DNA from: MGBC120314 sp051877855
GTDB taxonomy: Bacteria; Bacillota; Clostridia; Lachnospirales; Lachnospiraceae
Direction of reading: 5' to 3'
NCBI GenBank assembly: GCA_051877855.1
Contig: JBJEJH010000016.1
Coordinates: 1 to 44,624, forward strand
DNA length: 44,624 nt
The notes beneath the pieces are model-generated. The model saw only the letters and a list, made by a program, of their open reading frames with translations. It was not told the DNA's origin and searched no databases. Shown piece after piece: positions 6,695 to 15,494 of this stretch. Position 1 is the first letter of the stretch, and each line of letters opens with the position of its first letter. Made by a program: the position numbers and the translations under genes.

Positions 6695-8458
6695 ATGGGA
6701 AGTTTTAATACCGGTTCGGCAACAATAGATAAATATCTTCAGATTAAAAAAGCCGACGAAGCATTTTATACGTACATTGGAGCAGAAAATTTTACTTCAT
6801 TGGTTAAGACGGTTCATCCGGCTGATCTTCCAAGACTTAGTTCGGCAGTAGAGGAACTGAAAGAAGAGGGATATAACATCATCGCTTACCGGATCAAGAG
6901 GGCGGATGGAAGATATCGCTGGATCCTTGCGGAATTGCAGTATGAGACGGTAGAACTGGATGGCGAGGCATTGATTAGCATCAATATTCAGGATGTTCAG
7001 AATCTGGAACGGGAGATTAGTGCGATCAAGACTGAAAATGCGGAGTTTGACGAATTTTTTGGCCTTCTGGATGAACTTTTCTTTATCTATGATCTGGATG
7101 AGGATGATTTCAGGGTGTTCATGGGCGGCAGACAGACTGTGAATCTGGTTCATTCTACATTGGAAGAATGGATGAAGGATGTAGAGGAAAAGGAATATCT
7201 TGATCCTGATTATAAGGAACAGTTTCAAAATTTATATAATGATATTCGAAATGGTGTAAGAACCTTCAAATATGAGATCCGATCCAAGGAATTTTCTGTC
7301 AACAAGGATCTTGAAATGTTGCTTTTTAAGGCGAAAACCATTCGTAATTCATTAAGAGAACGCAAGGTTATCGGATTTATTTCGGTTATCGGTGAAGACT
7401 CCAAGAAGAAACAGATTAATTACAATGTGGAATCCAACAAAGATACGGCTATGGATATACTGAATAAGAAAGCCATCACGGATTATGCCAGAAAGTTGCT
7501 TGCAAGTAATCCGAAGAATGATGTGCATATCGGTATAGTGGATCTGGATAATTTTAAAAATATCAATGATACCTACGGACATCTTTTTGGTGATGAAGTG
7601 TTGGCAGTGGCGGCCGGTATCCTGAAAGAAGCCGTTGGTGACAAGGGCGTTGTAGGCCGAATCGGCGGCGATGAGATGATGTTTGTTTTAGATCGTGTGG
7701 CTTCCTATTCGGATCTAAGAGGTGTGTTACGCACCATTCGTTCCAATATTGAGTGGTACTACAAAGATAAGAAGAAGGATGTGAACCTTACCACATCCAT
7801 GGGAATTGCAAGTTATCCGGCTCATGGAAAGGACTATGATGAGCTCTTTAAGATTGCGGATAAGATGCTGTACATGGCGAAGAAAAAGGGAAAGAACCGC
7901 TATGTTTTGTACACGCCCAAGATTCATGGAGATGTACTGCATTCAGATATAGATACCAAGATCTACTCCGTGAGAAATCGTAAGATTGATAAGGAAAAAC
8001 TGATATTAATTATGATTGATGATTTTCTTCATCAAAAGACTGTCAGTTATGACAAGATGTTGGGTGATATTTTATTGTCCTTTGGATTGGAAGAAATTGA
8101 AATATTCTATGGAGATGTTTTAAGACCTGCCATTAGCTTCCGTGACGATATGCAAAGAAATCAGATTGATATGATTGAATATGCCCGCAGTGAGAAGTTT
8201 GCCAAGTTGTATAATGAAAATGGGCTTGCGGTTATTGACCATCTTTCGGATATTGAGGGAACTTATCAGGAAGCATACGATTATCTTAAAGAGAATGGTG
8301 TTGAAGCAGCGCTGGTTTACCGTATGAGTAAAGAGAAGAAAGAAGGCTATGTGGCATTCTATAAGTTGACGGAAGATGCGAGAAAATGGTCCGACAGTGA
8401 TAAAGCATATCTTAATTATGCAGGTAAGATTCTGGAATTGTCATTGGATGACCGGTAA
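6695..8458 (+). CDS. PAS-GGDEF protein (putative diguanylate cyclase) with an extra C-terminal domain
   Basis: 587 residues, no membrane segment. Approximate layout: PAS_3-like fold at 15-105 (YRIKRADGRYRWILAEL), a short coiled linker, a second PAS-like region at 115-245, GGDEF at 255-415, and an uncharacterised, possibly GAF-like domain at 430-587. GGDEF landmarks: HIGIVDLDNFKNINDTYGHLFGDE, GRIGGDEMMF, and SMGIASYP..GKDYDELFKIADKMLYMAKKKGKNR. The signature is GGDEM instead of GGDEF, with Asp and Glu kept. The RxxD inhibitory site is absent (GDKG at that place). It could make cyclic di-GMP in response to a signal sensed by PAS, or be a receptor. Start ATG 6695 has GGGAG 6 bp upstream; a TTG at 6650 overlaps cdd. 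Confidence 0.85.
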   Translation: MGSFNTGSATIDKYLQIKKADEAFYTYIGAENFTSLVKTVHPADLPRLSSAVEELKEEGYNIIAYRIKRADGRYRWILAELQYETVELDGEALISINIQDVQNLEREISAIKTENAEFDEFFGLLDELFFIYDLDEDDFRVFMGGRQTVNLVHSTLEEWMKDVEEKEYLDPDYKEQFQNLYNDIRNGVRTFKYEIRSKEFSVNKDLEMLLFKAKTIRNSLRERKVIGFISVIGEDSKKKQINYNVESNKDTAMDILNKKAITDYARKLLASNPKNDVHIGIVDLDNFKNINDTYGHLFGDEVLAVAAGILKEAVGDKGVVGRIGGDEMMFVLDRVASYSDLRGVLRTIRSNIEWYYKDKKKDVNLTTSMGIASYPAHGKDYDELFKIADKMLYMAKKKGKNRYVLYTPKIHGDVLHSDIDTKIYSVRNRKIDKEKLILIMIDDFLHQKTVSYDKMLGDILLSFGLEEIEIFYGDVLRPAISFRDDMQRNQIDMIEYARSEKFAKLYNENGLAVIDHLSDIEGTYQEAYDYLKENGVEAALVYRMSKEKKEGYVAFYKLTEDARKWSDSDKAYLNYAGKILELSLDDR

Positions 8459-8490
8459 GAAGATAATGGATTGACGAAGTTATGGGTACG

Positions 8491-8515
8491 GGGTGGACAG
8501 GTTCCACCCTGTTTT
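8491..8515 (+). terminator. Hairpin with short T-run after the GGDEF gene
   Basis: GGGTGGA (8491-8497) and TCCACCC (8503-8509) form a perfect 7-bp stem with a 5-base loop, followed by TGTTTT. It is a weak terminator or attenuator 22 bp before the radical SAM gene. Confidence 0.55.
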
Positions 8516-8537
8516 AATGATTGGAAAAGGAAGTATT

Positions 8538-10244
8538 ATGAAAGTCGTATTGGTTGCAATTAATGCAAAGTATATACATTCAAATCTGGCGGTACACAGT
8601 CTGATGAAATATGCAAGGCAATATGAGGATTCGATAGAATTGGCAGAGTATACCATCAATCATCAGATGGATGGTATTGTGCGGGATTTGTATGAACGAA
8701 AACCGGATGTGCTGATGTTTTCCTGCTATGTGTGGAATATCGAATATGTGAAGGATGCGGCAAGAGAATTTCATAAGGTGTGTCCACAGGTGGATATATG
8801 GCTGGGAGGACCGGAGGTTTCCTTTGACGGTACGGCAATCTTAGAAAAGCATCCCTACCTTAAGGGCGTAATGATCGGTGAGGGAGAACAAACATTTCTT
8901 GAATTAATGGAATGTTACAGTGGTGAAAAGACATTCCATCAAATCCCGGGAATAATGTTTCGCACAGTGGATGACAGGGGATGTGTTGCGATAAGGTCAA
9001 CACCCCTTAGGGAACTTGCTTCCATGGATGACATTCCCTTTGTGTATGATGATTTGAGTGCCTATGACAATAAGATCATATATTATGAGAGTAGCCGTGG
9101 CTGTCCGTTTCGTTGTAGCTATTGTATGTCTTCTGTTGATAAAACGGTGCGTTTCCGCAGTATGGAGCTGGTACGTAGGGACTTGCAGTTTTTCCTGGAT
9201 CATGGTGTCTCTCAAGTCAAATTTATTGACCGTACATTTAATATCCGCGTGGATCGCACCATGGAAATTTTGCAGTATCTTTATGAACATGACAATGGAA
9301 TTACCAATTTTCATTTTGAGGTGGCAGCAGATATTATTACCGAGGAGGAAATTGCACTCTTTAATAAACTTCGTCCCGGGTTTGTACAGCTGGAAATTGG
9401 TGTACAGTCCACCAATAAGGAAACCATCGCCGAAATTCACCGTAAAATGGATTTTGAGCGGGTAAGTTACGTGGCCCGAGAGCTGAAAAAACCGGGAAAT
9501 ATACATATCCATCTGGATCTCATTGCGGGACTTCCCCTGGAGGACATGGAGTCATTTATTCATTCCTTTAATGATGTGTATCGTCTTCGACCTCATGAAT
9601 TGCAATTGGGATTTCTCAAGGTGTTGAAGGGTTCCGGAATGCATAAGAAGGCAGAAGAATATGGATTGGTGTATGGGGACAAGGCTCCTTATGAAGTGCT
9701 TTGCACCCGGTGGATGGATTTTTCCGATATTATCCGGCTGAAGGAAGTGGAGGAAATGCTGGAGGTGTATTATAACAGCGGATTATTTCCTCATGTTATG
9801 GATTATCTGGAACAGTTCTTTGAAAGCGCATTTGATCTGTATGACAGGCTGGCTTTGTATTACCGGGAAAATGATCTGGCCGGATGTCAGCACACCCGGA
9901 TTACAAGATATCAGGTTCTGTATCGATTTATCGAAGAAAATGTGCAGGATGCCGAGCTTGGGACACAGCTATTAATACTGGATTTGTACCTTCGGGAGAA
10001 TCTTAAGACAAGACCGGACTTTGCCTGCCCGCAAGGAATCTTAAAGAAACAAACAAGACAGATTCAGAAGGAATATATGAAGAACCATAGTGGGGAAAAT
10101 GTGCATTTTGAACCATTCACAATGGATGTTTTACATTATCTTGCGACCGGAGAACGGATAAAGAAAGATAAGATACTATTATTTGATTATGACCATAGGC
10201 ATCCGGTTACAAGGATGGCCGCGGTAAAGGAGTATGCGGAATGA
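8538..10244 (+). CDS. B12-binding-domain radical SAM protein with DUF4080 C-terminus
   Basis: 568 residues. Residues 1-130 look like a cobalamin-binding Rossmann domain (LMFSCYVWNIEYV, WLGGPEVSFDG, GEGEQTFLELM). The radical SAM core follows, with the cluster motif SRGCPFRCSYCMSS (CxxxCxxC, about residue 193), FIDRTFN, and LDLIAGLPLEDM. The C-terminal third matches DUF4080 in position and character. The family is common in Clostridia and its reaction is unknown; many relatives are methylases or perform unusual C-C chemistry. Start ATG 8538 has AAGGAAG upstream. Its stop overlaps the next gene's ATG (ATGA, 10241-10244), so the two are translationally coupled. Confidence 0.85.
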   Translation: MKVVLVAINAKYIHSNLAVHSLMKYARQYEDSIELAEYTINHQMDGIVRDLYERKPDVLMFSCYVWNIEYVKDAAREFHKVCPQVDIWLGGPEVSFDGTAILEKHPYLKGVMIGEGEQTFLELMECYSGEKTFHQIPGIMFRTVDDRGCVAIRSTPLRELASMDDIPFVYDDLSAYDNKIIYYESSRGCPFRCSYCMSSVDKTVRFRSMELVRRDLQFFLDHGVSQVKFIDRTFNIRVDRTMEILQYLYEHDNGITNFHFEVAADIITEEEIALFNKLRPGFVQLEIGVQSTNKETIAEIHRKMDFERVSYVARELKKPGNIHIHLDLIAGLPLEDMESFIHSFNDVYRLRPHELQLGFLKVLKGSGMHKKAEEYGLVYGDKAPYEVLCTRWMDFSDIIRLKEVEEMLEVYYNSGLFPHVMDYLEQFFESAFDLYDRLALYYRENDLAGCQHTRITRYQVLYRFIEENVQDAELGTQLLILDLYLRENLKTRPDFACPQGILKKQTRQIQKEYMKNHSGENVHFEPFTMDVLHYLATGERIKKDKILLFDYDHRHPVTRMAAVKEYAE

Positions 10245-10954
10245 TTAAGTCATATGTTGCGTTAGATCTGGAAACCACAGGGATATCGCCATCCTATGAT
10301 CGAATTATCGAAATAGGCGCGGTTCGTGTTATTGATGGAGTACAATCCGGAGAGATCAGCACCTTCGTACATCCCATAATGAATGTTCCACAACGTATTA
10401 CAGAGATTACGGGAATCAATGACAAGATGCTTGTTGGAGCCCCTTGTATTGAGGAGATTCTGGAGGAATTGCTGGAATTTATCGGGGATCTTCCACTGTT
10501 AGGACATAACATTTTATTTGATTTTAGTTTTATTAAATGTGCCGCAGTGGCTCAGGGAAAAACATTTGAGACCAACGGAATTGATACCTTAAGACTGGCA
10601 AGAATGATTCTTCCGGAGGCGCCGAGTAAAAGGTTAAGTGATCTGTGTGAACTGCTTGATATTGATCCCGGAACAAGTCACCGTGCTCTGGATGATGCAC
10701 GGTCGGCCATGATTCTGTATCAGAAACTGGGGGAGCGCTGCAGTGAACCTAAGTGGATGGACGAGACACGGAAGTTAGAGTTTGGCATCAAGAAAAAATC
10801 TCCCATCACACAGGCACAGATACGATACCTTAAGGATCTTACCGAGAGACATCATATTGTACCGGAACGGGAGATTGAAAGCATGACCAAGAATGAAGCA
10901 TCACGAATGATCGATCTGATACTCTCTACTTATGGCCGGATAACTTCTCAATAA
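10241..10954 (+). CDS. DEDDh 3'-5' exonuclease (DnaQ/PolC epsilon-like)
   Basis: 237 residues. The N-terminal about 165 residues form a DnaQ-type exonuclease: Exo I ALDLETTGISP (Asp, Glu), Exo II GHNILFDFSFI (Asp) and Exo III SHRALDDARSA (His, Asp). The C-terminal about 70 residues (SPITQAQIRYLKDLTERHHI) form a small helical domain that may bind partners or nucleic acid. It is not a polymerase subunit fusion, so it may act in repair or RNA trimming. It is coupled by ATGA to the radical SAM gene. Its last 29 bp overlap the convergent gene at 10926-11522. Confidence 0.88.
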   Translation: MIKSYVALDLETTGISPSYDRIIEIGAVRVIDGVQSGEISTFVHPIMNVPQRITEITGINDKMLVGAPCIEEILEELLEFIGDLPLLGHNILFDFSFIKCAAVAQGKTFETNGIDTLRLARMILPEAPSKRLSDLCELLDIDPGTSHRALDDARSAMILYQKLGERCSEPKWMDETRKLEFGIKKKSPITQAQIRYLKDLTERHHIVPEREIESMTKNEASRMIDLILSTYGRITSQ

Positions 10955-11522
10955 TAACATTTTTCATCAGGGAGTTGGAGGTGCTGATCTTAGAAATAAG
11001 ATAATCGGTACCATCGATACCCTGAGAATCGTAGATGGACTTGAGGGTAAGGTAGATACTGCTGGAATCACAGCCGGTCTCCACACCCAGCTCCAATACT
11101 TTGCGGGCCTCTTCGGTATATCCTTCATCCAGCAGTGCCTGTCCCCATTTGGCGAGGATGGAATTGAGGCGAAGATAGTTCGTATCATATTCGGTGAGCT
11201 GTGGAAGATTGGCAACACCGTAGGTTAATTTCAGATCGGTGTTACTGATTCCGTTGAGGTTGAGTATCTTCTGCCCCTCAAGAGAACGCATATCCTTTTC
11301 ACAATTTGCGATTTTTTCAGATGGATTTTCAAGAAAAGGTAACGCTTCCCAACAAATTGTGATATAATCCAAGTTGTCAATGTTCTTACGGCGTGTCAGA
11401 TTGGCCTGGCGCTCTTTTTCCCAGAAAGCCTTAGTCTGTTCACCCTGGGCATTGGTATTACGTTTTACGATCATTGAAAATAAAGCACAAATAATAAGAA
11501 AAAATGGAAAGAAAAATTGCAT
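10926..11522 (-). CDS. Membrane-anchored protein of unknown function, helical repeat-like
   Basis: 198 residues. An N-terminal hydrophobic segment (FFFPFFLIICALFSMIV) is followed by RNTNAQGEQTKAFWEKERQANLTRRKN, so it is probably a signal anchor with the rest outside or facing the membrane. Residues 110-198 (LNSILAKWGQALLDEGYTEEARKVLELGVETG) look like TPR-type helical pairs, with alternating small and large residues. I do not recognise the family. AAAGG lies upstream of the start. The 3' end overlaps the exonuclease gene by 29 bp on the other strand. Likely a scaffold or envelope protein; no enzyme motif seen. Confidence 0.6.
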   Translation of the reverse strand: MQFFFPFFLIICALFSMIVKRNTNAQGEQTKAFWEKERQANLTRRKNIDNLDYITICWEALPFLENPSEKIANCEKDMRSLEGQKILNLNGISNTDLKLTYGVANLPQLTEYDTNYLRLNSILAKWGQALLDEGYTEEARKVLELGVETGCDSSSIYLTLKSIYDSQGIDGTDYLISKISTSNSLMKNVIIEKLSGHK

Positions 11523-11591
11523 TTTTTAACCTTTCTATGGGATATTTTTATTTAAATTTTTAAGTCGCAGGGCGACGGATAGGAGTTTATT

Positions 11592-11699
11592 ATGTTTAAT
11601 TTTAACAGTCAGAAGACCAAAAAAACAGTTTCAACCATTATTATCGTACTCTTAGTACTTTGCATGGTGGTTCCAGTTATTTTGGGTGCCCTTTTATAA
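11592..11699 (+). CDS. Small single-pass membrane protein (35 residues)
   Basis: ATG 11592 follows TAGGAG by about 7 bp and the frame ends at TAA 11697-11699. The product starts MFNFNSQKTKKTVS and continues into one transmembrane helix (TIIIVLLVLCMVVPVILGAL), positive side inward. The good ribosome site, the charge-then-helix design and the place in an otherwise empty gap support a real small gene. It lies just upstream of the AIR-synthase-like gene and could share its transcript. Function unknown. Confidence 0.55.
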   Translation: MFNFNSQKTKKTVSTIIIVLLVLCMVVPVILGALL

Positions 11700-11754
11700 T
11701 CAGGGCAAAACCACGTAAATTCATCATACTAACTTGAAAGGACTTTGTCAAACT

Positions 11755-12738
11755 ATGCGCTCCGGAAAGATTTCTGAGTCGATGTTAAAAAGATCAATAT
11801 TAAAAGAAATTCGCACCGGGAATGAAAGAATTCTTGAGGGTGCCGGAATTGGCCGGGATGCAGCCGTCATGCAGTGTGACGGAGCCGGAGTCTATGCTAC
11901 TGCGACCGTTACCCTGGGGAATGGACAGTGGGGATGGATCGGCGTGCACCGGGTGATGAATGACATTGCCGCTAAGGGTGGTAAGATGGAAGGAATTCTG
12001 GTCAATATTACCATGCCGGAAAAGTTTGATGAGAAAGTGTTAAAGGCTATTATGCGCCAGACGGAGGAAGTGTGTGCGCTATACGGAATTCAGATTGCCG
12101 GCGGACATACGGAGATTTATCGCGGCGTCAATGTACCGATTGTAACCTATACCGGACTGGGAAGAAGAATTTGTGAAATCTCCGGCAAGGTACAGCCGCA
12201 ACAACAGGTTATTGTGACCAAATGGATTGGTATGGAGGGAAGTTATCTTGTCTATGAAGAACACCGGGATGAACTTCTTTCCAGGTTTTCTCCGAATTTA
12301 TTAGAATTTGTGGCTAACACCCGACGTTTTATCTCGGTTGCGGAGGAAGCAGAACTTGCGGCAAAGCATGGAGCCTGTTATCTTCATAATCTTTCCAATG
12401 GAGGCATTCTCAACGGATTGTGGGAATTGTCCGTGTATGGAAAGGTTGGTCTGGATATTGATTTTAAGAAAATTCCCCTGCGTCAGGAAATTATTGAAGT
12501 TTGTGAATTCATGGAGTTAAACCCTTATCGTCTGCTTTCGGGAGGAAGTCTTCTCATTACCGCACCGATGGATGCGGATATTGTGTCGGTTCTTTCTAAG
12601 GCTCAGATTCCGGCGGTGGTGATTGGAGAAACCACGGATTCCAATGACAAGATTCTTCACAACGAAGATGAAATACGCTTTCTGGATGTTCAGGGACGTG
12701 ATGATCTGTGGAGCCTTCTGGATGGAAAAAAAATTTAA
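11755..12738 (+). CDS. AIR synthase (PurM/HypE/SelD superfamily) related protein
   Basis: 327 residues with the two halves of the PurM fold. N-terminal ATP-binding side: GAGIGRDAAVM, GWIGVHRVMNDIAAKGGKMEG (the ND motif at the dimer interface), ITMPEKFD, and AGGHTEI. C-terminal half: LHNLSNGGILNGLWEL and NPYRLLSGGSLLITAP, comparable with the GGxL region of the family. It is not PurM itself, ThiL, SelD or HypE as far as I can see; the substrate is unknown but ATP-dependent phosphate transfer is the family theme. Start ATG 11755 is preceded by a distant AAAGGA; TTG 11734 is an alternative. An Lrp regulator and an aminotransferase follow at 12828. Confidence 0.75.
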   Translation: MRSGKISESMLKRSILKEIRTGNERILEGAGIGRDAAVMQCDGAGVYATATVTLGNGQWGWIGVHRVMNDIAAKGGKMEGILVNITMPEKFDEKVLKAIMRQTEEVCALYGIQIAGGHTEIYRGVNVPIVTYTGLGRRICEISGKVQPQQQVIVTKWIGMEGSYLVYEEHRDELLSRFSPNLLEFVANTRRFISVAEEAELAAKHGACYLHNLSNGGILNGLWELSVYGKVGLDIDFKKIPLRQEIIEVCEFMELNPYRLLSGGSLLITAPMDADIVSVLSKAQIPAVVIGETTDSNDKILHNEDEIRFLDVQGRDDLWSLLDGKKI

Positions 12739-12827
12739 TCTACAGAAATACTGGATTTATTACGATATATGTATTAAAATATTAATAATACTATGCGTTG
12801 ACATAAAGATGGATTGGAGACGTTATT

Positions 12828-13310
12828 ATGAGAGAGAAGATTCTGGCAATGCTGGAGCAGAACGGTCGAATTGATCTTAAGGATCTTGCAGTCATGTTAG
12901 GGATGGAACAGGCGGAGCTTGCCAATGAGATTGCACAGATGGAGAAGGAGAATATCATCTGTGGATACAATACCATTATTAACTGGGACAAGACTTCACA
13001 GGAACGTGTTACCGCGTTGATTGAGGTAAAGGTAACCCCGCAGCGTGGCCAGGGATTCGATAGTATTGCGGAAAGAATTTATAATTACAATGAAGTATCA
13101 AGCTTATATCTTATGTCCGGTGGATTTGATTTTACCGTTATCATCGAAGGTAAAAGTATGAAATCCGTGGCACTTTTTGTTTCTTCCAAGCTTGCGACCA
13201 TTGATGGAGTTATCAGTACTGCAACACATTTTGTGCTTAAGAAGTATAAGATGTATGGTACTGCAATGGAAGAAGATCATAAGGATGAAAGGATACTTGT
13301 TACACCATGA
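12828..13310 (+). CDS. Lrp/AsnC family transcriptional regulator
   Basis: 160 residues: N-terminal winged helix-turn-helix (ILAMLEQNGRIDLKDLAVMLGM, about 5-45) and a C-terminal RAM ligand-binding domain (VTALIEVKV, YLMSGGFDFTVIIEGKS, ISTATHFVLKKYKMYG). Such proteins form octamers that sense amino acids. The stop codon overlaps the aminotransferase start (ATGA, 13307-13310), so it very probably regulates or is balanced with that enzyme. The start has GGAGA about 7 bp upstream. The ligand is probably an amino acid or keto acid handled by the aminotransferase (inference). Confidence 0.88.
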   Translation: MREKILAMLEQNGRIDLKDLAVMLGMEQAELANEIAQMEKENIICGYNTIINWDKTSQERVTALIEVKVTPQRGQGFDSIAERIYNYNEVSSLYLMSGGFDFTVIIEGKSMKSVALFVSSKLATIDGVISTATHFVLKKYKMYGTAMEEDHKDERILVTP

Positions 13311-14473
13311 GAAATCCACTAGCTGATAAGGTGGTTCAGATTCAACCATCTGGAATTCGGAAATTTTTTGATATTGTAAGCGAAATGAAGGATGCAATTT
13401 CTCTTGGCGTTGGTGAACCGGATTTTGATACTCCATGGCGAATTCGTGAAGAGGGTATCTATGCATTGGAGAGGGGAAGGACTTTCTATACCTCCAATGC
13501 GGGTCTTAAGGAACTGCGAGAAGAGATTTGTGTGTATCTCAAGAGAAAATATGATCTTGATTATGAGATGAGTCAGATTATGGTTACGGTAGGTGGCAGC
13601 GAGGCGATTGATGTGGCTCTTCGTGCGATGATCAATCCCGGGGAAGAGGTTATTATTCCTCAACCAAGTTATGTTTCCTATCTCCCTTGTGCGGTGCTGG
13701 CAGATGCGAAGCCTGTTATTGTGAACCTGAAGGAAGAGAATGAGTTCAAGCTTACAGCCGGGGAATTGGAAGAAGCTATCACAGAAAATACAAAGGTTTT
13801 AATTTTACCATTTCCGAATAACCCAACAGGTGCTATAATGAATAGAGAAGAATTGGAAGCAATTGCGAAGGTCATTATAGAGAAGGATATTTTTGTTATT
13901 TCGGATGAGATTTATTCCGAGCTTACTTATAATGGAAAGCATGTTTCCATCGCAAGTATTCCGGGAATGGCGGAGAGAACCATTGTGATTAATGGATTTT
14001 CCAAGGCCTTTGCCATGACGGGATGGAGACTGGGATATGCAGCCGGTCCGAAGGAAATCTTAAATCAGATGATTAAGATACATCAGTTTGCAATTATGTG
14101 TGCGCCGACCAATAGTCAGTTTGCAGCAGTTGAAGCATTGCGCAACTGTGATGAGGACGTGGAACGTATGGTGGAGGCGTACGATCAGAGAAGAAGGTTT
14201 TTATTAAATGCATTTAAGGAGATGGGAATGGAATGCTTTGAACCTTTTGGAGCATTTTATGTATTCCCAAGCATCAAGAAATATGGTATGACCTCCGATG
14301 AGTTCGCAACAAGATTGCTGAATGAAGAGAAGGTTGCCGTTGTTCCGGGTACGGCCTTTGGTGATTGCGGAGAGGGATTCTTAAGAATTTCTTATGCCTA
14401 TTCCATTGAAAACCTTAAGATTGCATTAGAGCGGATTTCGAACTTCGTTCATAGATTAGAGAAAGAGAAATAG
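13307..14473 (+). CDS. PLP-dependent class I/II aminotransferase
   Basis: 388 residues, fold type I. N-terminal SLGVGEPDFDTPW, YTSNAGLKELREEI, PFPNNPTGA with the cofactor Asn region, VISDEIYSELTYNG (PLP-binding Asp and Tyr), and the Schiff-base Lys in NGFSKAFAMTGWRLGY. The C-terminal FLRISYAYS carries the carboxylate-binding Arg. It resembles aspartate/aromatic (PatA-like) aminotransferases; specificity cannot be read from sequence. It is translationally coupled to the Lrp regulator upstream. Confidence 0.9.
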   Translation: MRNPLADKVVQIQPSGIRKFFDIVSEMKDAISLGVGEPDFDTPWRIREEGIYALERGRTFYTSNAGLKELREEICVYLKRKYDLDYEMSQIMVTVGGSEAIDVALRAMINPGEEVIIPQPSYVSYLPCAVLADAKPVIVNLKEENEFKLTAGELEEAITENTKVLILPFPNNPTGAIMNREELEAIAKVIIEKDIFVISDEIYSELTYNGKHVSIASIPGMAERTIVINGFSKAFAMTGWRLGYAAGPKEILNQMIKIHQFAIMCAPTNSQFAAVEALRNCDEDVERMVEAYDQRRRFLLNAFKEMGMECFEPFGAFYVFPSIKKYGMTSDEFATRLLNEEKVAVVPGTAFGDCGEGFLRISYAYSIENLKIALERISNFVHRLEKEK

Positions 14474-14484
14474 GAGGATACTTA

Positions 14485-14955
14485 ATGGCAGAGATAAATG
14501 TAGAATTTATTAATCCATTTTTAATGGCAGCTTCAAGTATTATGAAGGATATGTGCCAGCTTACAACGACAGTAGGTAAGCCATATGTCAAGACAACGGA
14601 GTTTGATGAGAGTTGCGTAATCATTTTGATTGGTGTAACGGGAGAAATGCGGGGACAGGTTATTATTGCCCTTTCTTTGGAAGTAGCCTGTGATATTGCA
14701 TCCAAAATGATTATGATGCCGATCACAGAGATGAATGAGTTATCCATGAGTGCAATCAGTGAGCTGGGTAACATGATTCTTGGTAATGCGGCAACGATTC
14801 TTTCAACGAAGGGTATCGGTATTGATATTACACCTCCGACACTTTGCAGAGGTACCGTATCCATCACTACGGCTTATGCCAGAAATATTTGTATTCCGTT
14901 GATTTATGAAGAAGGAAAATGCATTGAACTGGACATTGCATTGAAGCAGGATTAA
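14485..14955 (+). CDS. cheX: CheX-type chemotaxis phosphatase
   Basis: 156 residues. The CheC/CheX/FliY family dephosphorylates CheY-P to reset chemotaxis. The catalytic E-x-x-N is visible as AISELGNMILGNAAT (about residues 92-106), and the preceding GVTGEMRGQVIIAL and EVACDIASKM segments match the family fold. One catalytic motif only, which fits CheX rather than CheC. GGAGGA lies upstream. It stands apart from other che genes here; the MCP at 24956 is the only other chemotaxis gene in the window. trmL starts 1 bp after its stop, so the two are co-transcribed. Confidence 0.88.
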   Translation: MAEINVEFINPFLMAASSIMKDMCQLTTTVGKPYVKTTEFDESCVIILIGVTGEMRGQVIIALSLEVACDIASKMIMMPITEMNELSMSAISELGNMILGNAATILSTKGIGIDITPPTLCRGTVSITTAYARNICIPLIYEEGKCIELDIALKQD

Positions 14956-14956
14956 G

Positions 14957-15451
14957 ATGTTAAATATTGTATTGCTTGAGCCGGAAATGCCGGCAAATAC
15001 AGGGAATATAGGGCGTACTTGTGTGGCTGCCAATGCGCGGCTGCACCTGATTGAGCCTTTGGGATTTCGTATTAATGATAAAATGTTAAAGCGAGCAGGC
15101 CTTGATTACTGGGACAAACTGGATGTCTCAGTATACGATAATTATCAGGATTTTCTTGATAAGAATCCGGGAGCAAAGGTGTATATGGCTACAACCAAGG
15201 CGCCGAAGGCATACACCCATGTGAATTTTGAACCGGACTGCTATATCATGTTCGGTAAAGAAAGCGCCGGAATTCCGGAAGAAATTCTTGTAAATAATCA
15301 GGAGAACTGTATTCGAATACCGATGGTGGGTGATATTCGTTCCTTGAATTTATCCAATTCTGTGGCAATCGTTCTTTATGAGGCATTGCGTCAGAATAAT
15401 TTTGAGGATATGAATTTGCAGGGACATCTTAGAAAGTATGACTGGAAGTAA
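14957..15451 (+). CDS. trmL: tRNA (cytidine/uridine-2'-O-)-methyltransferase, TrmL type
   Basis: 164 residues, a minimal SPOUT methyltransferase with a C-terminal trefoil knot. It methylates the ribose of wobble base 34 in certain leucine tRNAs (family knowledge). Motifs: EPEMPANTGNIGRTC at the N-terminus, LDYWDKLDV, MFGKESAGIPEE, and IRIPMVGDIRSLNLSNSVAIVLYEALRQ, the knot and SAM-binding region. The length and lack of an extra RNA-binding domain distinguish it from TrmH/RlmB. It ends right before a strong bidirectional terminator. Confidence 0.93.
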   Translation: MLNIVLLEPEMPANTGNIGRTCVAANARLHLIEPLGFRINDKMLKRAGLDYWDKLDVSVYDNYQDFLDKNPGAKVYMATTKAPKAYTHVNFEPDCYIMFGKESAGIPEEILVNNQENCIRIPMVGDIRSLNLSNSVAIVLYEALRQNNFEDMNLQGHLRKYDWK

Positions 15452-15484
15452 AAAGACCGGGTCAGAGAATTTCCCGGTCTTTTT
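15451..15484. terminator. Bidirectional intrinsic terminator between trmL and the histidine kinase gene
   Basis: AAAAGACCGGG (15451-15461) and CCCGGTCTTTT (15473-15483) form a perfect stem with an 11-base loop, T-runs on both strands. It serves both convergent operons. Confidence 0.92.
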
Positions 15485-15494
15485 ATTTGCATTT

